DNA of 64,000 bases from SZUA-430 sp964638635 (GTDB lineage Bacteria > Pseudomonadota > Alphaproteobacteria > Micropepsales > Micropepsaceae): the NCBI GenBank assembly GCA_964638635.1, contig CAZXAQ010000008.1, forward strand, positions 20,178 through 84,177. The letters are read 5' to 3'. The notes under the pieces are model-generated. The model was not told the origin of the DNA, did not search any database, and saw only the letters and a list, made by a program, of their open reading frames with translations. Below, in pieces: positions 1-7,798 of this stretch. Each line of letters starts with the position of its first letter. The stretch's first letter is position 1. The translations under genes and the position numbers were made by a program.

Positions 1-57
1 TGGATCGTCTTCGACGATCGCGATGCGGGTGTTGGGGTGAACCATGCAGGCATTCAT
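1..57 (-). CDS. Response regulator, N-terminal fragment (gene continues left of window)
   Basis: Read on the minus strand, an ATG at 57 (or the in-frame ATG at 45) opens a frame that runs off the left edge. The visible peptide ends in RIAIVEDDP. This is the first beta strand of a CheY-like receiver domain followed by the acidic pair that binds magnesium beside the phosphoacceptor Asp. Only 19 codons are visible, so the output domain is unknown. No obvious Shine-Dalgarno sequence precedes either ATG. A GTGAC-N4-GTCAC palindrome lies about 65-75 bases upstream of the start and could be its operator. Confidence 0.55.
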   Translation of the reverse strand, partial: MNACMVHPNTRIAIVEDDP

Positions 58-120
58 GGGTGATGTAAGGCAGCGCAGCAAGCAGCGATGGCGCCACTTC
101 CACGGCCAAGATTCCGGCTT

Positions 121-134
121 GTGACTGTGGTCAC
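121..134. promoter_or_regulatory. Palindrome GTGAC-TGTG-GTCAC, possible operator
   Basis: This is a perfect inverted repeat with 5-base arms and a 4-base centre. It lies in the non-coding stretch between the partial response regulator (reading left from 57) and the terminator of the RTX gene. The same arms and spacing recur at 7558-7571 in another intergenic region. The binding protein is unknown. No other gene is evident in 58-165. Confidence 0.35.
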
Positions 135-165
135 CCGGCGACCCCCATATACTTGGGATGACCCG

Positions 166-209
166 AAAAAAACGGCGCGTGCCGGGGCGGGGAGCCCTGA
201 CACGCGCCG
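166..209 (-). terminator. Rho-independent terminator of the RTX gene
   Basis: A perfect 9-bp stem pairs 173-181 with 201-209 (CGGCGCGTG/CACGCGCCG). On the minus strand it is followed by a run of seven T (166-172 on the plus strand is all A). It lies about 36 bases past the stop codon of the RTX gene. Confidence 0.8.
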
Positions 210-245
210 CAGGTGGCCGAAAGGGGCACTCTCGGCTCGTGGCCC

Positions 246-1574
246 TCAGATGATGATGTCGGCTTGGTTGACGAGGCCGAAGCCGACGCCGGGCAGGTGA
301 AGGTTGAAGTGGTCGCCGGTGGTGGTGTTCCAAAAATCGAAAAGGACGCTGCCGTCGGAGGCGGCGCCTTGTGCGCCATGCCATCCCGGTTGGTTCAGGA
401 AGGTCAGATCGAGGAGGTCGAGGCCGTCTTCGAAGCCCACCTGCGTGTAAGTGCCTGACGCTTGCGGCGCGATCGTGAAGACGTCGGCTTGGCCGTTGCC
501 GTCGGGAAAAGTCGGCGGCGGCGGGATCAGCGCCGTGCTGCCACCGATCATGTCGTTCAGCGTGAGGTGGTAGCCGTCGGCGATGCCGTTCAGCTTGATC
601 GTCACGACCTCTTGGTTTTGGCCCGTGAGCGTCAGTGTCGCGACGGTCAGCGCGCTTTGACTGGCGCTTGCGGTCCAGTAATTGCCGTTGCCGAGGTTGA
701 ATGCCGAGAGGTCGAGCTTGTCGACGCCGAGTTTGAAGTCGGTGATCGTGACGGTGCCTGCGCTCGTACCGATGACGAACGTGTCCGCGGCGTAATCGCC
801 GAAGCCGTCAAACGAGTAGTTGCCGGAGAGCTGGTCGTTGCCGCCGTCGGCGATGAGGCGGTCGCTGCCGGCGCCGCCCCAGATCGTATCGTTGCCTTGG
901 CCGCCTGCAACCGTGTCGTTGCCGGCGCCGCCGTCGAGGATGTTTGCACCGTTGTCGCCGGTCAGGGTGTCGTTACCGGTGCCGCCGACGAGATCCTCGA
1001 CGCCGGTCATCGTGCCGTGGTTGTTGGCGTCGAACGAATACGTGCCGGTTGCGAGGCTTGCCGTCGCGCCGGGTTGGCCGCGGAAGTAGACGGCATCGCG
1101 GGCGCCAATGCCGCCGTCATAGATGTCGACACCCATCGTCGCGTGGATGCCGTCGTTGCCGGCGCCGCCCATGATGTGGTTGTTGCCGGCGTTGCCTTTG
1201 ATGCGGTCGTTGAAGCTTGAGCCCAGCACATTTTCGATACCGGTCAGCGTGTCGGTGCCTTGGCCGAACGCCGTGCCCGCCGTGAGATCGACATTGACGG
1301 AAGAGCCGCCGTCGAACTCAGCCCAGTCGATGCCCGTGCCACCGTCCAAGGCGTCATTGCCTGCGCCGCCGTTCAGGCGGTCGTTGTCGGCTCCGCCGAA
1401 CAGTTGGTCGGCGCCGTTGCCGCCTTTGAGCGTGTCGTCGCCGTTGCCGCCGTAGACGACGTCGTTGCCGTCGCCGGCATCGACAAAATCGTTGCCGCCC
1501 TTTGCGTCGATGATGTCGGCGAGTGCGGTGCCGATGATGTTGTTCGAACCACCGTTGCCATTGATGTTAGCCAT
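246..1574 (-). CDS. RTX-repeat calcium-binding protein, probable type I secretion substrate
   Basis: This is a 442-residue acidic protein without an N-terminal signal peptide. From about residue 13 it carries glycine/aspartate nonapeptides of the GGxGxDxLx type (for example GGNGDDTLKGG, GGAGNDALDGG), in blocks at about residues 15-85, 120-150 and 195-250. These form calcium-binding parallel beta rolls. A more hydrophobic domain with TFVIG and ITDFKLGVDKLDL signatures follows, typical of the C-terminal part of type I secreted RTX proteins. No ABC/HlyD/TolC secretion genes adjoin it. Whether it is a structural, adhesive or enzymatic RTX protein cannot be said; no catalytic motif is visible. The region 1575-1731 upstream holds no gene I can support. 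Confidence 0.9.
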   Translation of the reverse strand: MANINGNGGSNNIIGTALADIIDAKGGNDFVDAGDGNDVVYGGNGDDTLKGGNGADQLFGGADNDRLNGGAGNDALDGGTGIDWAEFDGGSSVNVDLTAGTAFGQGTDTLTGIENVLGSSFNDRIKGNAGNNHIMGGAGNDGIHATMGVDIYDGGIGARDAVYFRGQPGATASLATGTYSFDANNHGTMTGVEDLVGGTGNDTLTGDNGANILDGGAGNDTVAGGQGNDTIWGGAGSDRLIADGGNDQLSGNYSFDGFGDYAADTFVIGTSAGTVTITDFKLGVDKLDLSAFNLGNGNYWTASASQSALTVATLTLTGQNQEVVTIKLNGIADGYHLTLNDMIGGSTALIPPPPTFPDGNGQADVFTIAPQASGTYTQVGFEDGLDLLDLTFLNQPGWHGAQGAASDGSVLFDFWNTTTGDHFNLHLPGVGFGLVNQADIII

Positions 1575-1731
1575 GACTTGAAACCCCCGTTTACGCGTGA
1601 ATCAGCTCACGGCGTCACTGTCGGGGAGCGGCGACTTTGCTCAAATCCCAGGGATATGGGAGAGGCGCGCTTAACGTGCGCGGGATCACATTGCGCGGCG
1701 ACGCTTGCCGAATGTGGCGAGCGGATCCGCG

Positions 1732-2502
1732 TTAGACCGTGTCTTCTTGGTCTTTGTGCGCGGCGGCGAGGGTTTCCATCTGTTTCTCGCTGCTGTTGGC
1801 CCAGAGGATCAGGACCTGCACAAGCGCGGCGAAGCCGAGGGCGAAGTAGAGGTAGCCTTTCGGGATCGGGGTGCCGAGCGCTTCGGCGAGCAGGATGAAG
1901 CCGACGAGCAGCAAGAAGCTCAAGGCCACGATCTTGATCTCTTTGTGCTGCTCGATGAAGTGAGAGATCGGATTGATCGCCACCATCATCACGAAGACGG
2001 CGATGATGATGGCAACCGCCATCACTTCGATGTGCTGGGCGATGCCGACGGCGGTGATGACGGAATCGATCGAGAAGACGATGTCGATGATCGCGATCTG
2101 GATGATGATCCATGCGAACGCGGCGCGCGGGCGTTTCGAGTTCGTTTCCTTGCGTTGTGCTTTGTGCGGCCGCACCGCTTCGTTCATCTCGACGATGGCT
2201 TTCCAGATGAGAAAGAGGCCGCCCAAGCCCAGCACGACGTCGCGCCAAGAGAGTTCGTGGCCGAACAGGCCGAAGCCGGTTTTGCCTTCAAGGTGCGAGA
2301 GATAGAAAAGCGTCGCGAGCAGCGCGAGCCGCGTTCCGAGCGCGACCGACAAGCCGATCTGGCGCGCCGCGGCGCGATCTTCCTTCGGAAGGCGGCCGGC
2401 GAGGATGGCGATGAAGACGATGTTGTCGACGCCCAGCACAATCTCGAGCGCCGTCAGGGTGATGAAGGCGAACCAGACTTGCGGGTCTAGAAGAAAATCC
2501 AT
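1732..2502 (-). CDS. TerC/YjbE family integral membrane protein
   Basis: This 256-residue protein has about seven hydrophobic segments. The first helix contains the family motif EIVLGVDNIVFIAI, and the second repeat has IDIVFSIDSVITAVG. The paired acidic residues in these membrane motifs are characteristic of TerC proteins, which have been linked to manganese export and tellurite resistance. The length fits the short YjbE-type members with no extra cytoplasmic domain. It is a single gene, reading left, downstream of tRNA-Val on the same strand. The substrate cannot be told from the sequence; Mn2+ or a related metal is the family-based guess. Confidence 0.9.
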   Translation of the reverse strand: MDFLLDPQVWFAFITLTALEIVLGVDNIVFIAILAGRLPKEDRAAARQIGLSVALGTRLALLATLFYLSHLEGKTGFGLFGHELSWRDVVLGLGGLFLIWKAIVEMNEAVRPHKAQRKETNSKRPRAAFAWIIIQIAIIDIVFSIDSVITAVGIAQHIEVMAVAIIIAVFVMMVAINPISHFIEQHKEIKIVALSFLLLVGFILLAEALGTPIPKGYLYFALGFAALVQVLILWANSSEKQMETLAAAHKDQEDTV

Positions 2503-2569
2503 CGGGCGCGCGTCGACCTAGAGATGGTGATGTGGGTGGCGCAGACACGCTTCGCCAGGGGTAGATGGA

Positions 2570-2644
2570 TGGTGGGCGCGGCAAGGATTGAACTTGCGAC
2601 CTCTCCCGTGTGAAGGGAATGCTCTCCCGCTGAGCTACGCACCC
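2570..2644 (-). tRNA. tRNA-Val (anticodon CAC)
   Basis: The minus strand folds into a complete cloverleaf. The acceptor stem pairs GGGTGCG (2644-2638) with CGCGCCC, the D-arm contains AGCTCAGCGGGAGAGC, the anticodon loop is TTCACAC with CAC at its centre, and the T-loop is TTCAATC. CCA is encoded at the 3' end (2572-2570). The gene lies between gph and the TerC gene on the same strand. Confidence 0.97.
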
Positions 2645-2680
2645 GTTTCCAGTGCCAAGCCTATAGGGTCGCCCTGTCCG

Positions 2681-3364
2681 TCAAGTCAAGCGTTTGAGGC
2701 CGGTAAGTGCTTGTTCCAGCGCGTCGAAATGGTCGATCACGGCGTCGGCCCCCAGCTCGCGCGGGGGAATCTCCGTATAGCCGAAGCTGACGACGATCAC
2801 AGGGATGTTTGCGGCACGCGCCGTCTTCACGTCCGTCTCGCTGTCCCCGATCAGGACCGCATTCGCGGGGTTGCCGCCGAGGCCTGTGATCGTGTCCAGC
2901 AAGTGGCGCGGATCGGGCTTGCGGTAGGGGCGGCTGTCGGCGCCCAGGATCACGGGGAACAGCGTGCGAAGCCTAAGTTCGCTCATCAATTTCAGCGACA
3001 GGGCTTCGGGTTTGTTCGTGCAGATGCCAAGCTTGTGCCCGCGTTCCGTCAGGCGCCGGGCGACTGTTTCGGCGCGTTCGAACGGGCGGCTGGTCACGGC
3101 GATGTTGGCGTCGTAGTGCGCGATGAAGTGGCGGACGAGTTCGCTGACCGCGTCGGGGTCAGCAGCGTCGCCGGTTGCTTCCATCGCGCGTTCGATCAGA
3201 TAGCGCGCGCCGCGGCCGACCATGTGGCGCACGTCGTCGAGCGGCACCTCGGGGCGGCCTTCGCCGCGCATGACCGCGTTTAGCGCCGCGGTCAGGTCCG
3301 GGGCGGTGTCGACCAGCGTGCCGTCGAGGTCGAAGATGATGGTTTCCGGGAAGGGCGGCGCCAA
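2681..3364 (-). CDS. gph: Phosphoglycolate phosphatase, HAD family
   Basis: This 227-residue HAD hydrolase removes phosphate from 2-phosphoglycolate formed during DNA repair or photorespiration-like reactions. Motif I is FDLDGTLVDT near the N-terminus (nucleophile and acid/base Asp). Motif II is in the GICTNKPEAL region, with a Lys before RKPDP, and motif III is LIGDSETDVKTA. The helical cap between motifs I and II is the Gph/CbbY C1 type. The best start is TTG at 3364, directly before the conserved beta strand. tRNA-Val follows 37 bases downstream. The promoter must lie in 3365-3499, shared with the divergent glmU. Substrate specificity within HAD subfamily IA is inferred. Confidence 0.88.
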   Translation of the reverse strand: MAPPFPETIIFDLDGTLVDTAPDLTAALNAVMRGEGRPEVPLDDVRHMVGRGARYLIERAMEATGDAADPDAVSELVRHFIAHYDANIAVTSRPFERAETVARRLTERGHKLGICTNKPEALSLKLMSELRLRTLFPVILGADSRPYRKPDPRHLLDTITGLGGNPANAVLIGDSETDVKTARAANIPVIVVSFGYTEIPPRELGADAVIDHFDALEQALTGLKRLT

Positions 3365-3499
3365 CTTGTTAATGCTCTCAATGACTTAAGAGCGGCATCT
3401 GCCATGGGTCCGGCAAGAAAGCGAAACATTTTTTTATTTCGCCGCATTCGACCCCCATGTAAGCGTCTCTAACTCCTCGATTTTTCGTGACGGTTCGAT

Positions 3500-4873
3500 T
3501 TGACCTCTCCCTCTCATCGCAGCACGGTCGCTGCGGTCATTCTCGCGGCCGGCAAGGGCACGCGCATGAAGTCGGCGCTGCCGAAGGTTCTGCATTACGT
3601 CGCGGGGCTGCCGATCCTCGGCCACATTCTGGCCGCGCTGAAGACACTTGGCGTCGGCAAGCTCGTCGTTGTGGTCGGACCCGGTCAAGACGACGTGGCA
3701 GCCTTCGCGCGCGGGTATGGCGCGGAGATCGCGGTGCAGACGGCACAGCTCGGCACGGGCGATGCGGCGCGGAGTGCGCTGCCGGCGCTCGCCGGGTTTT
3801 CGGGCGATGTGAGCGTTCTCTATGGCGACAATCCGTTGCTCACGACGGCGACGCTTGAGACGCTGCTTGCGGCGCGGGCGGCCGGCGCGGATTTGGCGTT
3901 GATGGGGTTTCGACCTGGCGACCCCACGCCGTATGGGCGTTTGGTGCAGCTTCCGAACGGCGATCTCGACCGCATTGTCGAGGCGCGCGATGCCAACGCT
4001 GACGAGAAGCGGATTGGCTTCTGCAATGCGGGCGGGTTCACGCTCGATGCGGCGCTGCTGCGCGCGCTGCTCGGCGAACTCAAGAACGAGAATGCGCAGA
4101 ACGAGTTTTACCTCACCGACATCGTCGCCGGGGCGCGGCGGCGGAATATGCGCTGTGTCGCGGTCGAGGTGCCGGCGGAAGACGTGCTCGGCATCAACTC
4201 GCGTGTGGAGTTGGCGCAGGTCGAGAAGATTATGCAGCGGCGACTGCGCGAGCGCGCGATGCTCGACGGCGCGACGATGGTCGATCCGGAAACCGTGTGG
4301 CTCAGCCATGACACGAAGATCGGGCAGGATGTTGTGATCGGGCCGAATGTGTTTTTCGGGCCGAAGGTTGCCGTCGCGAACAATGTGCGGATCAACGCGT
4401 TTTGCCACTTCGAGGAGTGCTCGATCGGCGAGCGTGCGATCGTCGGGCCGTACGCGCGGCTCCGGCCGGGCGCGCAGATCGGGCGCGACGTGCATATCGG
4501 CAACTTCGTCGAAGTGAAGAAATCCGTGATCGAAGACGGCGCGAAGGCGAACCACCTCGCGTATATCGGCGACGCGCGCGTGGGGGCGCGCGCGAACATC
4601 GGTGCGGGGACGATTACCTGCAACTATGACGGCTTCGACAAGCACTTCACCGACATTGGCGCGGATGCCTTCATCGGCTCGAACACGGCGCTGGTGGCGC
4701 CGGTGAAGGTCGGCGACGGCGCGAATGTGGGTGCTGGCAGCGTGATCACCAAAGACGTCGAGAAGGATGCGCTGGCGGTCGAGCGTGGCGAGCAGCGGCA
4801 GATACCGGGCTGGGCCGCGAAGTTCCGGGCGAAGAAGAAGGCCGAGAAGGCCGCCAAGGCGAAGAAGGAGTAG
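3500..4873 (+). CDS. glmU: Bifunctional UDP-N-acetylglucosamine pyrophosphorylase / glucosamine-1-phosphate N-acetyltransferase
   Basis: GlmU acetylates glucosamine-1-phosphate and then couples it to UTP to give UDP-GlcNAc for peptidoglycan and lipid A. The N-terminal half has the nucleotidyltransferase signature LAAGKGTRMKS...PKVLH and the metal-site YGDNPL. From about residue 250 the C-terminal half is a left-handed beta helix of hexapeptide repeats (IGPNVFFGP, IGADAFIGSNTALVAPVKVG), ending in a Lys/Ala-rich tail. Its 457 residues match the family length. The best start is TTG at 3500, because no ATG or GTG lies close enough to the conserved N-terminus. The stop is five bases before glmS, so the two amino-sugar genes form an operon. 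Confidence 0.96.
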   Translation: MTSPSHRSTVAAVILAAGKGTRMKSALPKVLHYVAGLPILGHILAALKTLGVGKLVVVVGPGQDDVAAFARGYGAEIAVQTAQLGTGDAARSALPALAGFSGDVSVLYGDNPLLTTATLETLLAARAAGADLALMGFRPGDPTPYGRLVQLPNGDLDRIVEARDANADEKRIGFCNAGGFTLDAALLRALLGELKNENAQNEFYLTDIVAGARRRNMRCVAVEVPAEDVLGINSRVELAQVEKIMQRRLRERAMLDGATMVDPETVWLSHDTKIGQDVVIGPNVFFGPKVAVANNVRINAFCHFEECSIGERAIVGPYARLRPGAQIGRDVHIGNFVEVKKSVIEDGAKANHLAYIGDARVGARANIGAGTITCNYDGFDKHFTDIGADAFIGSNTALVAPVKVGDGANVGAGSVITKDVEKDALAVERGEQRQIPGWAAKFRAKKKAEKAAKAKKE

Positions 4874-4878
4874 GTTCG

Positions 4879-6702
4879 ATGTGCGGTATCGTTGGGATTG
4901 TCGGCAAGCCGGATGCCGCGCCGGTGATTTTGGAGTCGCTGAAGCGGCTTGAGTATCGCGGCTATGACTCCGCCGGCATCGCGACGCTGGTGAACGGGCA
5001 GATCGAACGGCGACGCGCGCCGGGGAAGCTCTCCGGCCTCGACAAAGTCTTGCATGAGAAGCCGCTGCCGGGTTCGACCGGCATCGGGCATACGCGCTGG
5101 GCGACGCATGGCGTGCCGAACGAGACCAATGCGCATCCGCATGTTTCGGACCGCGTCGCCGTCGTGCACAACGGGATCATCGAGAATTTCCGCGAGTTGC
5201 GCGAGGAGCTTGAGGCGAAGGGGCACAAGTTTCACACCGAGACCGATACGGAAGTCTCCGTGCACTTGATCACTGAGTATTTGAACCAGGGTTTGGAGCC
5301 TGTTGCGGCCGCGACGAAAGCAATCCGGCGGCTCAGCGGCGCTTTTGCGCTTGGGATCATCTTTAAGGACCACGAAGGGCTGGTGATCGGCGCGCGGTTG
5401 GGGCCGCCGCTCGCGGTCGGGTTTGGGACGAAGGAGATGTATCTGGGCTCGGACGCGTTTGCGCTGGCGCCGCTGACGAACAAGATTGCTTATCTCGAAG
5501 ACGGCGACGTCGCGGTGGTGCGGGCCGACAGCGTCAGCATCTTCGACGCGCATGAGCGGCCGGTGAACCGCGAGATCCAGACGACGACGGTGTCGGCGAG
5601 CCTCGTCGACAAGGGCGCGCACCGGCACTTCATGGCGAAGGAGATTTTCGAGCAGCCGGAAGTCGTCGGTCACACGCTGCACAGCGTGATCAACTCGGTC
5701 GCGCAGACGGTTGCGCTGCCGAAGACGCCGTTCGACTTTGCGAATCTGCCGAAGATGACGATGGTGGCGTGCGGGACCGCGTCTTACGCGACGCTTGTCG
5801 GCAAGTATTGGTTCGAGAAGCTTGCGCGCATGCCGGTCGAGATCGATGTCGCGTCGGAGTTCCGCTATCGCGAGGCGCCGATGCCGCGCGGGGGCTTGGC
5901 GCTGTTCGTGTCGCAGTCGGGCGAGACGGCCGATACGCTGGCGGCGCTCCGCTACTGCAAGGATCAGGGGCAGCACGTCGCCTCGATCGTGAACGTGCCG
6001 ATGAGTTCGATCGCGCGCGAGTCCGAGATCGTGTTCCCGACGCATGCGGGGCCGGAGCTTGGCGTTGCGTCGACGAAGGCGTTTACGTGCCAGCTTGCGG
6101 TGTTGGCTTCACTTGCGATCGCGGCGGGCAAGGCGCGCGGGACGGTGAGCGTGGCCGACGAGGCGCGGCTCACGCGGGCGCTGATGGAAGTGCCGCGGCA
6201 TATGCTGACGCTGCTTGCGCAAGATGCCGTGTATCAGGGGCTCGCGCACGAACTCGCGAAGGCGCGCGATGTGCTTTATCTCGGGCGCGGGCTTGCCTAT
6301 CCGATCGCGCTCGAAGGCGCGCTGAAGCTCAAGGAGATTTCCTACATTCACGCCGAAGGTTACGCCGCCGGCGAGATGAAGCACGGGCCGATCGCGCTGA
6401 TCGACGAGAACGTGCCGGTCGTCGTCATCGCGCCGCACGACGCGCTGTTCGAGAAGACCATCTCGAACATGCAGGAGACGATGGCGCGAAAAGGCAAGAT
6501 TGTGCTGATTTCCGATAAGCGCGGTCTGGCGGCGGCTGGCGACAAGGTCTGGGCGCGCATCGAGGTGCCGGAGGTCGATCCGTTCGTGACGCCGCTGCTC
6601 TACTCGATCCCGGTGCAGCTGCTCGCCTATCACACAGCCGTCGTGAAGGGCACAGACGTGGATCAGCCGCGCAATCTGGCGAAATCGGTGACGGTGGAGT
6701 AG
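4879..6702 (+). CDS. glmS: Glutamine--fructose-6-phosphate aminotransferase (isomerizing)
   Basis: GlmS makes glucosamine-6-phosphate from fructose-6-phosphate and glutamine, the first committed step to UDP-GlcNAc. The protein begins MCGIVGIVG, so Cys2 becomes the N-terminal nucleophile of the class II glutaminase domain (residues 1 to about 215, with GHTRWATHG and the NGIIEN loop). Two SIS domains follow (SQSGETADT at the sugar-phosphate site, and STKAFTCQ). It ends DQPRNLAKSVTVE, the conserved C-terminal tail that closes the active site. At 607 residues it is full length. A GGAG overlapping the glmU stop acts as ribosome binding site. No glmS ribozyme leader is present because the gene sits directly behind glmU. 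Confidence 0.97.
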   Translation: MCGIVGIVGKPDAAPVILESLKRLEYRGYDSAGIATLVNGQIERRRAPGKLSGLDKVLHEKPLPGSTGIGHTRWATHGVPNETNAHPHVSDRVAVVHNGIIENFRELREELEAKGHKFHTETDTEVSVHLITEYLNQGLEPVAAATKAIRRLSGAFALGIIFKDHEGLVIGARLGPPLAVGFGTKEMYLGSDAFALAPLTNKIAYLEDGDVAVVRADSVSIFDAHERPVNREIQTTTVSASLVDKGAHRHFMAKEIFEQPEVVGHTLHSVINSVAQTVALPKTPFDFANLPKMTMVACGTASYATLVGKYWFEKLARMPVEIDVASEFRYREAPMPRGGLALFVSQSGETADTLAALRYCKDQGQHVASIVNVPMSSIARESEIVFPTHAGPELGVASTKAFTCQLAVLASLAIAAGKARGTVSVADEARLTRALMEVPRHMLTLLAQDAVYQGLAHELAKARDVLYLGRGLAYPIALEGALKLKEISYIHAEGYAAGEMKHGPIALIDENVPVVVIAPHDALFEKTISNMQETMARKGKIVLISDKRGLAAAGDKVWARIEVPEVDPFVTPLLYSIPVQLLAYHTAVVKGTDVDQPRNLAKSVTVE

Positions 6703-6705
6703 GGC

Positions 6706-7383
6706 TTAGTTCGCGGCCATCGCCACTTCGTTGAAGATTGCGAAGTAGTGGCAGGCGGCGGCGATGAGGACGAGCCAGTGCCAGATCGCGTTCTGGTAGG
6801 GTAGGCGGTCCCAGAGGTGGAAGATCACGCCGATCGAGTAGATCACGCCGCCGACCGCGATCAGATAGAGGCTCTGCATCGAGACGGCCTGGAGGAGCGG
6901 GTTGTAGGCGAGCACGATCGACCAGCCCAGGCCAAGATAGAGCGCGACGGTGATCGACTCCCAGCGGCGCGGGAAGGCGAGCTTCAACGCGGCGCCGGCG
7001 AGGGCGGCCGTCCACACGAAGGCAAGCAGGCCGAAGGCCCATTCGCCGCCCATGCGGTTCAGGAGCAAGGGCGTGTAGGTGCCCGCGATCATGATGAAGA
7101 TCGCGGCGTGGTCGAAGCGGCGCCACAGTTCCTTCATCGGCGAGGGCGGCCACATGTTGTAACCGGCCGAGCAGGTGAGCATCGCGAGCAGGCCGAGCCC
7201 ATAAAGGCCGGCGCCCAGGATGAGCAAACCTTCGCTGTGTTGTGCGGCGGTGATCAGAAGCCAGATGGTGGCGACGAAACCGAGCGTGAGGCCGGTGATG
7301 TGTGCGGCAGCGTCGGCCAAGACCTCACCGCGCGAGTAGCTCGGGAAGCGGAATTCGTTCCTAGTGTCGAGTTCCATCGTCAT
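6706..7383 (-). CDS. PAQR / hemolysin III family seven-helix membrane protein
   Basis: This 225-residue protein has seven predicted membrane helices and the PAQR landmarks: HITGLTLG in helix 1, RRFDHAAIFIMIAGTYTP around helix 3, and HWLVLIAAACHYFAIF in the last helix. In PAQR proteins a Ser-x3-His in helix 2 and two His in helix 7 bind zinc in a ceramidase-like site. Here helix 2 reads CSAGYNMWP, with Asn where the family usually has His, while the helix 7 His pair is kept. Its 3' end meets glmS with three bases between stops (convergent). The role is unknown; the hemolysin name is historical. Confidence 0.85.
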   Translation of the reverse strand: MTMELDTRNEFRFPSYSRGEVLADAAAHITGLTLGFVATIWLLITAAQHSEGLLILGAGLYGLGLLAMLTCSAGYNMWPPSPMKELWRRFDHAAIFIMIAGTYTPLLLNRMGGEWAFGLLAFVWTAALAGAALKLAFPRRWESITVALYLGLGWSIVLAYNPLLQAVSMQSLYLIAVGGVIYSIGVIFHLWDRLPYQNAIWHWLVLIAAACHYFAIFNEVAMAAN

Positions 7384-7507
7384 GACACCACTTCACTCCG
7401 GCACCTTGGCCAAAACGTGGCGGAACGCGTGATCCACGAATTCCAACACGTGGTTGTGACACACTGCCATCAATTGGTTCAGGAACGGTCAATGCGCTTC
7501 GATTTGT

Positions 7508-7523
7508 TGTGACGGGATTCACA
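7508..7523. promoter_or_regulatory. CRP/FNR-type operator TGTGA-N6-TCACA
   Basis: TGTGACGGGATTCACA matches the consensus CRP half-sites exactly with the usual 6-base spacer. It lies about 125 bases upstream of the PAQR start (7383) and about 275 bases upstream of rpiA, so the PAQR gene is the likelier target. A partial TGTGA half-site also occurs near 7455. Which family member would bind it in this organism is unknown. Confidence 0.5.
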
Positions 7524-7557
7524 TCCGCTTAACCAACAGAAATCCGCATTCGTCTTG

Positions 7558-7571
7558 GTGACCGCCGTCAC
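7558..7571. promoter_or_regulatory. Palindrome GTGAC-CGCC-GTCAC
   Basis: This perfect 5-base inverted repeat with a 4-base centre has the same architecture as 121-134. Both sit in non-coding DNA, which suggests one regulator with several sites. The arms also contain the GTGA core of the nearby CRP-like site, so it may be a weaker site for the same protein. Confidence 0.35.
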
Positions 7572-7762
7572 TTCACTTGGCCGGTCCGAGTTGTGCGACA
7601 GTGCTGAAACAATCAGTGTTTCTTTGCTGCGCCGCATCGTGCCGATTGCATGCTGTGACCCTTCCGATTTGAGCGCGCGGGCGTCCAGGATCAAGGTATC
7701 GATCCGATAGGCGGCGCCTCACGAAGACGGGCATAGTTCACAGGGATTTCTTCGATCGGCCT

Positions 7763-7792
7763 TTGGCTTCGGCCGCGGTTGCGGCCTATAGT
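7763..7792 (+). promoter_or_regulatory. Putative sigma-70 promoter for a leaderless rpiA transcript
   Basis: TTGGCT (7763-7768) and TATAGT (7787-7792) are separated by 18 bases. Transcription expected six to seven bases after the -10 hexamer would begin at or next to the rpiA ATG at 7799. No Shine-Dalgarno sequence precedes that ATG. This is compatible with a leaderless mRNA but is not proof of one. Confidence 0.4.
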
Positions 7793-7798
7793 GGCGCC

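Larger units (their letters stand above)
7384..7798. other. Intergenic region between PAQR gene and rpiA (415 bases)
   Basis: This divergent intergenic region is unusually long for this window. It contains an exact CRP-type palindrome (7508-7523), a second palindrome GTGAC-CGCC-GTCAC (7558-7571) and a promoter-like element directly upstream of rpiA. A 71-codon open frame on the minus strand (7479-7694) has no ribosome binding site or recognisable sequence and is not called. No RNA gene is recognised. Confidence 0.6.

Noticed and set aside
4769..4880. glmS ribozyme riboswitch upstream of glmS
   Set aside because: Only five bases separate glmU and glmS; there is no room for the ribozyme and its core is not present.
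7479..7694. 71-codon minus-strand frame in the PAQR-rpiA intergenic region
   Set aside because: No ribosome binding site, composition unlike neighbouring genes, and it overlaps operator-like palindromes.
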